A stretch of 24,933 nt of DNA, taken from a virus. The position numbers and the translations under genes were made by a program. This document shows positions 16,041 through 24,200 of the stretch, one piece after another. The notes under the pieces were generated by a model. That model was not told the origin of the DNA. It ran no database searches and saw nothing but the letters and a program-made list of their open reading frames with translations. The DNA is taken from positions 1 to 24,933 of the IMG/VR virus record IMGVR_UViG_3300024301_000087. One strand, given 5' to 3'. Positions within the stretch are counted from its first letter, which is position 1. The number at the start of each line of letters is the position of its first letter.

Positions 16041-18259
16041 CTAATTATTTCGCTAAATCTTCCTTTATTATTATATCTTGCAAAGTTAATGCTTATTTTT
16101 GAATCTTTTTTAATGTCTTGATATGTATGTTTTTGCGTAGCCATAATAGCTAAACCTGAACTAATAGAGGCATCAAACTTTGTTCTATTGTTTATATCAA
16201 ACCTTGCCCAGTCTTGAAGTGTCCTACTAAAGTACATAGAACCCATCTCATCACTAGACCTATAGTTACCCTCTGTGTCTAGTCCAACATACTTCTCTAT
16301 ATATGTTTCAATAGCAGATGCGTGTGCCTGCTTAACAGCCTCAGACGTGTTTGGCATACCTCCCAACTCTTTCTCTGTCTTAGAAAGGTTCCTTAATGGT
16401 TTGTCAGGTCTATTCATTGAATACTTCCTATAACCCCTGTTCTTAAAATGATACAGTAGCCTTGGTTTGTTATTCTCAGCAAGTATAGGCATACCATAAA
16501 ACACACAAGCCATCAAAACATCCTCAAAGAATATTTCAGCGGTCTGAGGTCTTGCTACATACTCTAAAAAGAATTGATTCACAGGAGCATCGTCCATATG
16601 AAACTTAGTAAGTCCATGTAGAGCACCGTTAGATCCTCCTCCACCTACCGTTCCTGATATATCGTAAGAGTCACAACCAAACGCTCCAATATGCTCGTTA
16701 CCAGGGAATTTCATACCGTTGCTAGTTATTATGTTATTCTGAAGCTTTTGGTTTGGTATCCAAGACACTAGGAATCTACCCCTATCGTCAGGAACCCAAA
16801 CAACCTCTGTGTCCTTCTTACCATCCTTCCAGTGGAACGAACCCTTAACTAAGACCCTGTCTCTTATAAGGTTATCGTTATAGTCCATCTGCTGGTATAT
16901 CTTCGTTAAGTTAAATATAGATGACTTACTTTCATCCCTAAACGCATGTGACTCTGTCCTAGGGAACTGTCTATAGAACTCGTTAAGTGCGTCTGGGTCA
17001 TTCTTTAAACTAGCAACCTCATTATCCCAGTAGTCTATAGCTCCTCTCTTTATGTAATCACCGTTCACTCCTTCTATTGGTTTTGAAGGATTATCTAACA
17101 CAGGGTTACCGTACCTATCTATAAAACCTTCTAGGTTGTACTCCATAGGTACGAAAAGTGAATATAGTCCGCTTTTAGTTTGACCATTTGCGTTTCTTGT
17201 TCTCGGATCTGAGTCGTAGTAAAGTTTCTTAAAATTTTCACCACCCTTATCTAAAGCATTTGACGTTGATCCCATCAAACACTTACCTATAATCCTACTA
17301 CCTAATCGCAAACAAGTCTTTGTTACACGCCAGTTATTTAGTATATTATTAGGCTTGATCCATTTTCCTGATTCGTCATGAACAAGTAACTGTAGCTTCT
17401 CACCATCGTATGAGTTGTCATCAGTGTTCTTCCAGTCTATTGTTGTGTCAAGACCAGCCATATCATCTGCATCGTCATACATGTTCTTCTTAGTAATCTT
17501 AGAAGCAGGAACACGATAAGCTAACTCAGTCTTAGGTTTATCCATACCATCCTGTATAGGCTTAAAGAAGAAAGGGTAATTGCTAGATATAGGTACAACC
17601 TTATCTGTAAACATCTTCTTTGCATCAGAACCTGTTTTAGAAAGTATTCCAACCCTAGAATTTTTTGCAAGTGTTGCTGTATTAACTGTTTCAGCAGAGG
17701 ACATAAAAGAAAAACCTGAACGCCTTATTTTTAGGTATATCATACCAAAGCATCTAGGGTCAGCCTTACAAGCCTCCCAGAATATAAAGAATATTCTGTT
17801 TGCCTCACGAAAGTCTGGATGACCTACATCTATCTTTGTCCACTGCAGATACATATAATGTGTACCAGTAATGTATGTAGGAACTCCGTTATTATAGAAC
17901 CAAAACCCGTGATCTCTTCTATCGAACTCCTCCTCAATATAATCAACCCAGTTGCTCTTAAATTCTTTAGGAGACTGATTCCATTGAAATATTGATTTTA
18001 TTTTTTGTAGTGTTTTAGGATACTCGAATGGCTCCCAATACTGATCTGAATTCTTGCTACTCCTTTTGTGTACACTGTTAGGCTTAGATGGAAGTGCTAT
18101 GTTAACACCATTAATATTCCAAATATCACCTATCGTACCATCCTTAGATATAACTACAACGTCATACTTTTCGTCATAACCATAGGAGAATGATCTTGCC
18201 TTATTCTTTTTTTTTATTACACCACTAGGTATAACATTATTTAGCTCTTCTTTCAGCAA
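16037..18259 (-). CDS. terL: Terminase large subunit (ATPase/nuclease), TTG start
   Basis: This 740-residue protein is the packaging motor. A lambda-like deviant P-loop is visible at 177-184 (KIRRSGFS, lysine at the loop start as in lambda gpA). The Walker B motif is LLVHDE at 291-296 and the coupling motif GSTSN at 330-334. The nuclease half includes GAFGCDSYD with Asp530 and FFEDVLMACVFYGMP near 577-590, an RNase H-like arrangement. The block FWFYNNGVPTYITGTHYMYL at 119-138 is typical of crAss-like TerL. No in-frame ATG exists before residue 136, and a TGA lies three codons upstream, so the start must be non-ATG; TTG at 18259 is the best choice. It lies inside the last 23 bases of the upstream gene, which suggests coupled initiation. 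Confidence 0.93.
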   Translation of the reverse strand: MLKEELNNVIPSGVIKKKNKARSFSYGYDEKYDVVVISKDGTIGDIWNINGVNIALPSKPNSVHKRSSKNSDQYWEPFEYPKTLQKIKSIFQWNQSPKEFKSNWVDYIEEEFDRRDHGFWFYNNGVPTYITGTHYMYLQWTKIDVGHPDFREANRIFFIFWEACKADPRCFGMIYLKIRRSGFSFMSSAETVNTATLAKNSRVGILSKTGSDAKKMFTDKVVPISSNYPFFFKPIQDGMDKPKTELAYRVPASKITKKNMYDDADDMAGLDTTIDWKNTDDNSYDGEKLQLLVHDESGKWIKPNNILNNWRVTKTCLRLGSRIIGKCLMGSTSNALDKGGENFKKLYYDSDPRTRNANGQTKSGLYSLFVPMEYNLEGFIDRYGNPVLDNPSKPIEGVNGDYIKRGAIDYWDNEVASLKNDPDALNEFYRQFPRTESHAFRDESKSSIFNLTKIYQQMDYNDNLIRDRVLVKGSFHWKDGKKDTEVVWVPDDRGRFLVSWIPNQKLQNNIITSNGMKFPGNEHIGAFGCDSYDISGTVGGGGSNGALHGLTKFHMDDAPVNQFFLEYVARPQTAEIFFEDVLMACVFYGMPILAENNKPRLLYHFKNRGYRKYSMNRPDKPLRNLSKTEKELGGMPNTSEAVKQAHASAIETYIEKYVGLDTEGNYRSSDEMGSMYFSRTLQDWARFDINNRTKFDASISSGLAIMATQKHTYQDIKKDSKISINFARYNNKGRFSEIIR
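16081..16088 (-). promoter_or_regulatory. Possible -7 box before the portal gene, inside terL
   Basis: TAACTTTG on the minus strand matches TAnnTTTG and lies about 40 bases before the portal ATG. The site is within coding sequence, the spacing is longer than for the three intergenic boxes, and such an octamer can occur by chance in AT-rich DNA. Confidence 0.25.
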
Positions 18260-18518
18260 AACTGTTCATATCTTTAGAGTTCTCAACACTGCTTTCTAGC
18301 ATAGACCTCTCAGATTCTATTCTGTTTAGAATCTCAAAAGCATCGAATATAGCAAGCTTCTTTGATGCAGCAGCATTCTTTAGCCTGTCAGCAGCTATGT
18401 CTGGAGATAGGTCGTCATAATCATTCTTAATAATACCCTCCTTAGCAACCTTTATAAGTTCCCTAACAGCAACCTCAGCCGCCCTTATTATATCCTTCTT
18501 TATTTCTGTTGCATCCAT
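18237..18518 (-). CDS. Small helical protein upstream of terL (candidate small terminase subunit)
   Basis: This 93-residue protein is almost entirely helical and charged, with DLSPDIAADRLKNAAASKKL near 36-55 and AIFDAFEILNRIESERSML after it. It overlaps terL by 23 bases at its end and the preceding gene by 19 bases at its start. Small terminase subunits are short, helical, oligomeric DNA-binding proteins encoded just before terL, so this is the obvious positional candidate. I see no clear helix-turn-helix, and the family is not one I can name. A capsid-assembly cofactor is the alternative. Confidence 0.5.
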   Translation of the reverse strand: MDATEIKKDIIRAAEVAVRELIKVAKEGIIKNDYDDLSPDIAADRLKNAAASKKLAIFDAFEILNRIESERSMLESSVENSKDMNSFAERRAK

Positions 18519-19069
18519 GTTATCCAGTCTGTTCTTACTCTATACAACTTCTCTCCGTCAATATCAAACTCATACTCTGATTCGGGTTTAAATGAAACCC
18601 TGTCACCAACATTAACACCGTAAGATGTTAACGTATTGTTCGTGTACTTAACCTCACCAATCAAGGGTTGATTTGTTCCAGGGCTATGAACATAAAATTC
18701 CTCCTTAGGTATTGGCTTTATAAAGCAAAACTCTTCCTTAGACTTCCACACACCATCGTGCTTATACATATAGTACTGATAGTCATCAACAAGGAATAGA
18801 TCACCCATTAAAAAACTCTTACCACTCTTCTGTCTTCCCTTCATGTCATAGTAGTACTTAAACACGTTATGATGAACAATAAGAGTGTCGCCAGGCTGTA
18901 TATCTCCAGAATAATTTACAGGAGTAGAAACAACCTCAGCGTATCTGTTTGATACCTTGTGATCTTCTTGAGAGGTGCTCGTTATCAGGTCTATATCACC
19001 AATCTTTTTTATATTATCGTACCTGCGACCGTTCAGTGGACGCACAATAAAGTTTGTAGGAGATTTCAT
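18500..19069 (-). CDS. GroES-like co-chaperonin (probable)
   Basis: This 189-residue protein shows a GroES-like pattern in its first 120 residues. FIVRPLNGRRYDNIKK (7-22) corresponds to GroES IRPLHDRVIVKR. GDIDLITSTSQ (24-34) sits where GroES has the GroEL-binding mobile loop GGIVLTGSA. NRYAEVVSTP (41-50) matches the strand RGEVLAVG, and DIQPGDTLIVHHNVF (56-70) matches VKVGDIVIFNDGYG. EEFCFIKPI (112-120) matches the closing strand ESDILAIVEA. The final 70 residues have no counterpart in the 97-residue bacterial protein. A phage co-chaperonin such as T4 gp31 caps host GroEL for capsid protein folding, and the place beside the packaging and capsid genes suits that. The identification rests on my reading of motifs. 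Its ATG overlaps the previous stop (TAATG). Confidence 0.55.
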   Translation of the reverse strand: MKSPTNFIVRPLNGRRYDNIKKIGDIDLITSTSQEDHKVSNRYAEVVSTPVNYSGDIQPGDTLIVHHNVFKYYYDMKGRQKSGKSFLMGDLFLVDDYQYYMYKHDGVWKSKEEFCFIKPIPKEEFYVHSPGTNQPLIGEVKYTNNTLTSYGVNVGDRVSFKPESEYEFDIDGEKLYRVRTDWITWMQQK

Positions 19070-19293
19070 TAGAAGTTTATGTTATACTCTATTGATATAG
19101 GCATATTCTTGTTGAATTGTTTCCATAGGATAACCTCGCCCCTACGCTCTATCCATATACAAAAAGAATCTGACTCTTGAACATATTGAATTAAGTGAAT
19201 CTTGTATTCACCGTTAAGAACATCTTGTCCGTGTATATAGTGCATGGAGCTAGACTTATAGTCTGATCCTATGGAAATTTTTCTTATATGCAA
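19069..19293 (-). CDS. Small conserved protein of unknown function, TTG start
   Basis: This 74-residue protein starts HIRKISIGSDYKSSSMHYIH after the initiator and contains IWIERRGEVILWKQFNK and PISIEYNINF. It looks like a compact beta-rich domain; I recognise no named family. The frame has a TAG two codons before the proposed TTG start (19293-19291), which is the stop of the preceding gene in the same frame. The next in-frame ATG would remove 16 residues, including the IRKISIG block, which looks conserved, so I keep the TTG. The stop overlaps the next ATG (TAATG). It is probably a minor virion or assembly protein, given its neighbours. Confidence 0.55.
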   Translation of the reverse strand: MHIRKISIGSDYKSSSMHYIHGQDVLNGEYKIHLIQYVQESDSFCIWIERRGEVILWKQFNKNMPISIEYNINF

Positions 19294-19296
19294 AAC

Positions 19297-19530
19297 CTAT
19301 ACCTTTTCTTCTACCTCTGAGATTTCTCCGTCAGTTAAATTTACAGAAATAGGTCCGTACTCCTCTTCTAGTTCCTTCTGAAACTCTTGCAGCTCTGATT
19401 GGTTCTTAAAAATCTCACCTACTATTGCAGCCTTTTGAACCTCTAGTCCTCCAATCTGAGCTTGAAGGTTGTTTGATTTACCAACTAATTCTTGCAACTT
19501 CTTTAGTTGCTCTTCTTTTATTTTACTCAT
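19297..19530 (-). CDS. Short coiled-coil protein
   Basis: Starting at ATG 19530 (MSKIKEEQLKKLQELVGKSN) the protein has 77 residues. Most of it is a heptad-like coiled coil (LQAQIGGLEVQKAAIVGEIF, then Gln/Glu-rich helices), and the C-terminus is acidic. A longer reading from a TTG at 19554 is rejected because that codon is part of the -7 box at 19552-19559. A TTAATTAAA leader precedes the ATG, as expected in Bacteroidota. It heads the unit leading to the co-chaperonin, terminase and capsid genes. Function unknown; a small assembly or structural cofactor is plausible. Confidence 0.6.
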   Translation of the reverse strand: MSKIKEEQLKKLQELVGKSNNLQAQIGGLEVQKAAIVGEIFKNQSELQEFQKELEEEYGPISVNLTDGEISEVEEKV

Positions 19531-19551
19531 TTTAATTAAATTTTTATATAG

Positions 19552-19559
19552 CAAATATA
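19552..19559 (-). promoter_or_regulatory. Bacteroidota-type -7 promoter box (TATATTTG)
   Basis: The minus strand reads A8-TAATTTG-TATATTTG-CTATATAAA, with the box ending 21 bases before the ATG at 19530. It matches TAnnTTTG and is nearly the same as the box at 2230-2237. Placed at the start of the packaging and capsid genes, it would let them be transcribed apart from the fibre genes. Confidence 0.55.
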
Positions 19560-19572
19560 CAAATTATTTTTT

Positions 19573-19926
19573 TTACTCTACAGGGTCATCCGCCACGGTT
19601 AATGTAACTGATACAGGTGTAATCAAAGCGTTAATGTTATTCTCGATATTTTCTTCTATACTAGCAACCTGCTCCTCACCCAGAGCTTCTTTAACCCATC
19701 CTACAACATCGCTGTGTACTACAGTATCAAAAGCTGTAAAGTTAGATAGGTCCTCTGTATTTAAAGACTGTGTCCCTATATTAGTAACAGAATAAGGACT
19801 TCCGTTAGCGTCTACTTGATCAGATATTCCTGTTTCTCTCCAGTGCACATTATACACTACGTCAGACTCTCCTGCGTGTGTTGGGTATGTGTCAACCGTT
19901 TTGCAATTCCAATTATATGTTATCAT
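19573..19926 (-). CDS. Small fibre-module protein, paralogue of the gene upstream
   Basis: This 117-residue protein starts MITYNWNCKTVDTYPTHAGE. It shares with the preceding gene the start MITYxW, a following PTxxGxS, a TG in the middle, VxxWxK near residue 77 and a helix then ITP near residue 100. The two are thus diverged tandem duplicates whose reading frames overlap by 14 bases. Short proteins with a 'MxTYxW' start are common beside tail-fibre genes in marine phages, I believe (the DUF7936-type family), but their role is not known to me. A fibre chaperone or accessory tail protein would fit the location. Confidence 0.6.
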   Translation of the reverse strand: MITYNWNCKTVDTYPTHAGESDVVYNVHWRETGISDQVDANGSPYSVTNIGTQSLNTEDLSNFTAFDTVVHSDVVGWVKEALGEEQVASIEENIENNINALITPVSVTLTVADDPVE

Positions 19927-20278
19927 CTTCTTTTGTTTCTACTGTTTCTTCTGTTGCTAACCAATCTAATTCTGTTACGTCTTCGTTAGTAGGTGTAATT
20001 TTAGATTTAATACCTTTTTCAATAACTTCATTCATATGAGCTACAGGGTGATTTGCTTTTGCCCACTCGATAACCATAGCTTCAGTTAATGTTTCAATAC
20101 TTGCAAAGTTTTCAGCAGATGGTGCTGGCACAGGGCAAGCTCCATTAAATGTGTGCGACTCTCCAGATTCTGTATCAGTCCCTGTGTAATCAAATTTAAT
20201 GTGTGTAATCACATTAGACAATCCGTCTAGTGTTGGTGCTTTCTTTAAAGCCGTAATTTTCCAATCGTAAGTAATCAT
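19913..20278 (-). CDS. Small fibre-module protein (first of a tandem pair)
   Basis: This 121-residue protein starts MITYDWKITALKKAPTLDGL. A beta-rich first half (SNVITHIKFDYTGTDTESGE) is followed by a Trp-Ala-Lys helix (MVIEWAKANH near 69-78) and an acidic tail rich in Glu and Asp. It is the longer partner of the tandem pair described for the gene ending at 19573. It follows the methyltransferase-fold gene by 19 bases with an A-rich leader. No enzyme motif or membrane segment is visible, so I give no specific function. Confidence 0.6.
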   Translation of the reverse strand: MITYDWKITALKKAPTLDGLSNVITHIKFDYTGTDTESGESHTFNGACPVPAPSAENFASIETLTEAMVIEWAKANHPVAHMNEVIEKGIKSKITPTNEDVTELDWLATEETVETKEDDNI

Positions 20279-20297
20279 AATTTCTGTTTTTATTTAT

Positions 20298-20837
20298 TTA
20301 TTTTATTAACCATTTGTGAAGCACGGGTACATATAACGCCCCTGCTTCGTTTAAATTTGTATTATAGAACTTAGAAACAAGTAGTTGATATTGCTCTTCT
20401 GTCATTTCTTCTTTTTCCCAGATTGTATCTATAATAATTAAATCATATTTTTCTGTTGTAGTATATGTAAATATATCACCTTTTATAATATTTATAATAG
20501 GGTTTAAATGACCTGAATAAATGTTATAGTCAATAACTTCTTGACTAATTTCTAAAACATCAATTTTACTACATTTATTAACTTCAGATAATTCGTGGGG
20601 TATTAATCCAAAGCCTAACCCTGCTACTAATACTGAATCATAGGTAAAATCTTTAAAAGAATCTTTAAAAAACCCGGTACAAGAATCACATTTACCTAAA
20701 AACACAGAAGCATACGTGTCTCTGTTATCTATCCATTGTCCATTAGAAAACTTTATAAATGTAATACCTTCTGAGTCTTTATAAACATTAAATTCGCTAC
20801 CTGAATAATCTTTCAAGTCTGTATCTATTATTTTCAT
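20298..20837 (-). CDS. Rossmann-fold methyltransferase / spermidine-synthase-like protein
   Basis: This 179-residue protein has a class I SAM-dependent fold. The glycine loop is VLVAGLGFGLIPHEL (about 69-83), the acidic end of strand 2 is IDVLEIS (about 93-99), the segment KGDIF lies near 119, and strand 4 is YDLIIIDTIW (about 130-139). A spermidine-synthase-like subclass is suggested by the short core and the IIDTIW strand. The first 60 residues form a separate beta-rich part. The gene sits among tail-fibre accessory genes and reads more AT-rich than the packaging genes, so it may be an acquired accessory gene. Substrate unknown: a virion protein, a host surface component or a small molecule are all possible. 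The typical aminopropyltransferase active site is not obvious. Confidence 0.6.
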   Translation of the reverse strand: MKIIDTDLKDYSGSEFNVYKDSEGITFIKFSNGQWIDNRDTYASVFLGKCDSCTGFFKDSFKDFTYDSVLVAGLGFGLIPHELSEVNKCSKIDVLEISQEVIDYNIYSGHLNPIINIIKGDIFTYTTTEKYDLIIIDTIWEKEEMTEEQYQLLVSKFYNTNLNEAGALYVPVLHKWLIK

Positions 20838-20853
20838 ATTGTTTTATTTAAAA

Positions 20854-21282
20854 TTAACACAAGTAATAAGCAGTTACAACACCTGAAGAGTCTACTACAA
20901 TTCTAGATCCTACATATCCTCCTGAATAGAAAGTTTGACCGTAGGTTCCCGCGGCATACGTTGTTGTACCTGCTGAATCACTATATACTGTGTCGCCTAC
21001 AGCCGCTATAGTATTAGGGTCTCCATCGTGGTAAGCAACATTATTAGCTGTACCATAACAAGCAAAAGTACTTTTTGGTGTATTCACGGTTAAATGGAAT
21101 GTAGTTAATGTTACAGCTCCGTAGTTTCTAAAATTCAATAAAGAGTTTTTGCTACCGGAGTAATTTGGATCGAATTTGCTAGCCACCGCGTCAGCAAAAC
21201 AATCTACTAAATCATCAGTAGTAGGATTTACTTCTGTAACAACGTTTTGTAAAGTAAAAGTATTAGTATCCGGTACTGCCAT
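20854..21282 (-). CDS. Small tail-fibre-associated protein with cysteine-ended C-terminal module
   Basis: This 142-residue protein starts MAVPDTNTFTLQNVVTEVNP, followed by DDLVDCFADAVASKFDPNYS and SLLNFRNYG. I recall this start from short proteins next to tail fibres in flavobacterial phages. The second half is a small beta module with AAGTYGQTFYSGGY and ends IVVDSSGVVTAYYLC. A similar ending (SAGTYRMS ... IQVDSNGTISEVTNC) closes the giant nozzle ORF. The ATG overlaps the tail-fibre stop as TAATG, so it is translated with the fibre, probably as a fibre tip, adaptor or accessory adhesin. Confidence 0.6.
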   Translation of the reverse strand: MAVPDTNTFTLQNVVTEVNPTTDDLVDCFADAVASKFDPNYSGSKNSLLNFRNYGAVTLTTFHLTVNTPKSTFACYGTANNVAYHDGDPNTIAAVGDTVYSDSAGTTTYAAGTYGQTFYSGGYVGSRIVVDSSGVVTAYYLC

Positions 21283-24200
21283 TATAATCCTGCTTTTTCT
21301 AACCTTGCCTCTAACTCTGCAATTTTAGCGATTAATAAATCAATATATTTTACAGACTTAAATCCTTGGTTATCAGTGTTTACAAATTCAGGATGTTTTA
21401 TCTCTAATTCTTGAGCTATAACACCCACCCTGTATTCTCCTTCATCGCTTTTCATCTCGAAAGACTTCCAGCTTATATCTATATTATCACACGATAAATC
21501 TTTTATTTTAGTTTTCTTTCTTTCATCTGATGATAATATGAAATTAGTAGCTGTCATTGTTCCAGCTGCTGTAATTACATTCACATTAGATGTACTAGCG
21601 GGGTTTAAGTAATACCCAGTGTTGTTTGAGTCGTAGAATATAGGTGCTCTTGAGGAAGATGTAGCAAAAGTATTCCCGCTACTGTCAACTCTTAACGACC
21701 AGCTCCTACTGTTATTTAAAAACCCAATTTCATTATTAATTGTCCAATGAATATACCCTCTTGCTGTTGTGTTCTCAATAGTACCTTTTATACCTCCATT
21801 ACCTGAACCAGTCCTGAATGTCATATCTCGTTGGTCCTGAGGATAAATATACCATTCAGCTCCCGGAGAAACTGATTCCCAATATAAACCTGTAGCAGTA
21901 CTTCTATTGTTTCTTAACCACTCATCATAATATATCCCGTTAAGTTGAGAAGTTCCGTTTGGATTTAAATAATACGAAGTGTTGTCAGAATCGTAGAATA
22001 TTGGGGCTCTCATACTGCCATTACTTATAGCATACCCATTTGTAATAGTAAGCCCTAAGTTACCACCCATTCCACCATATACATTAGTGTTAGCCGTTCC
22101 TTGAGTGTAAAACCTAAAAGGATGCGTTGATGCGAATGTAGCATTACCATCTCCCCAACACATACCTCCTTGGGTTCCGTCAGCTTCCCCTACTCGTATT
22201 GTAGCAACGTCATTTGCTTCTATAACTACAGTATCATAAGCGTTATCAGGAATACCTAAGTTCCATCCTTTACCAACTCTTAAAGCAGGACCACTAGTAT
22301 TATTAGCAGCAGACCAATATAAATTAGTTTTACTTATTCTAGACGTACTTGCTGGATCTAAATAATAATCAGTGTCATCATTATCATAAAATATACCAGC
22401 TCTTATATCGGTTGTGTTTATTGTACTATCTCCATTTACAGTAAGTGATTTATTGAAATAAAAACTAGATCGATCTGTATATATGTGAGCGTAAGTACCG
22501 TTAGCTGGACCAAAATCTATATAACCACTATCTGTTTGATGCCTTAGACCTCCCCACCCATTAACAGAGTTAGCTGTTTCTCCGTTTATGTCCGCCCAAG
22601 TGTGAGTATGTGATACTGGAGCAAAAGCAGAAGCGTGCTGACCGTCTAATAAGTCAGCGTCTAAACCTGACCCTGACCCGTCGTTGCTTGAATTCCATAC
22701 CCTCCCCCAGCTTGTCCAACTTCCATTATAATAATGTCTAACATATTTATCGTTATTGTTATATCTCGAATATTTCTGTTCTGTTTGTAACCCGTTACCT
22801 TGATCACCAGTTATTACCTCAAGTATACCAGCGTAAGAAACTGGATAATTAGATCCACTCGCAGCATCAGCATTTGCGTCCTGAGCATAATAACCAGTAG
22901 TCCTATAATTATTTAAATCTTGACTTCCTGGAATTTCAGAACCTGACTTGAAAACACCAGATAGTCTAGAATTGTTCAAAGTTCCTGAAACTATATCTGA
23001 AGCATCGTGATTGTGCACAGCAGCTGCAGCTCCTAGTGAAGCTAAAGTTTGATCCCCTGTGTTTGTACCTGAAAGATTGCTACCAGTTATAGTACCTGTT
23101 GCTGATATGTTACCTGAAACAGTAAGCTTTTCGCTAGGGCTATCCGTTCCAATCCCAACTAGACCATTAACATCAATTACCATTCTTTGAGCAGTTGTAT
23201 CGTTATTATAGAATCTTAACTTATTGTCGGACGAACTAAATTTTATTGCGGCAGCTTGACCCATATCCGCTTGTAGATCTCTAAATATTATTCCTGACTC
23301 TGTTTCAGTATCATCGCTAATGTATATAAAAGGAGCGCTTCCTTGTACTTCTAGTTTACCTTGAGGATCAGTCGTCCCAATCCCAACGTTGCCGTTATCA
23401 TTTTTAATATATATCTTAGTAGATCCTTGGGTTCTAAGTTGTAAATCTTCGTTATAAGAACCAATTAATCCAGTATCTACTTGAACTTCTTTATTTATAT
23501 AAACTCTTGCGGCGTTTGTATTGAAATAACCCCAGCTTGAGTTAGCGTTTAGGTTAGCGTAGTATGTGTTTGAAGAATCGTATGCTCTTACTTCTCCTGT
23601 CACGTGTAACTTGACCGCGGGACTAGTCGTTCCAATACCAACGTTGCCGCCACCTGTAGCCATGTATATCGGTCTATTTACATAGTTGTTTATAAATACC
23701 GCCCCAGTTGAATGAGAATCTAAAATTAAATTTCCTCCATTATCTGAGTGTGCTTTTATGGAAGCATACCCATTAGACCTTCTTATTTGTACTGCATCAC
23801 CGTTTCCTACAACATCAAGCCTAGCTTGAGGGCTAGTCGTTCCGATCCCAACTCTCCCTGTATCGGTCAATGACATCATAGTACCAACTCCTGTAGTAGT
23901 TTTACCCATATAGAAGTCAAGTCTTGCTGAGTCTGTTCTTACTACTGAATTCGTAGAATAACCTTCAAATTGAGTACCTTGAGTACCGGCTGTGAAAGCT
24001 CCAAAAGACAGTGTACTAATACAACTTAAATGATTTAGCTGAGAATTTCCTGTTCCTCTTATATTACCATTAACATCTAGCTTATACCCAGGACTAGTCG
24101 TCCCGATCCCGACGTTGCCAGCCGATGTGATAACTGCTTTATTCCCCCCTGTATTATATATGCTTAAACTATTGTCTGTATCAAAATTTGCAATAGTCCA

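Noticed and set aside
18237-18518. Programmed frameshift joining the 93-aa gene to terL
   Set aside because: It would need a +1 shift and no slippery site or stimulatory structure is apparent; overlapping TTG initiation is simpler.
19531-19554. Upstream TTG start for the coiled-coil protein at 19554
   Set aside because: The TTG is part of the TATATTTG promoter box, and an ATG with an A-rich leader lies 24 bases downstream.
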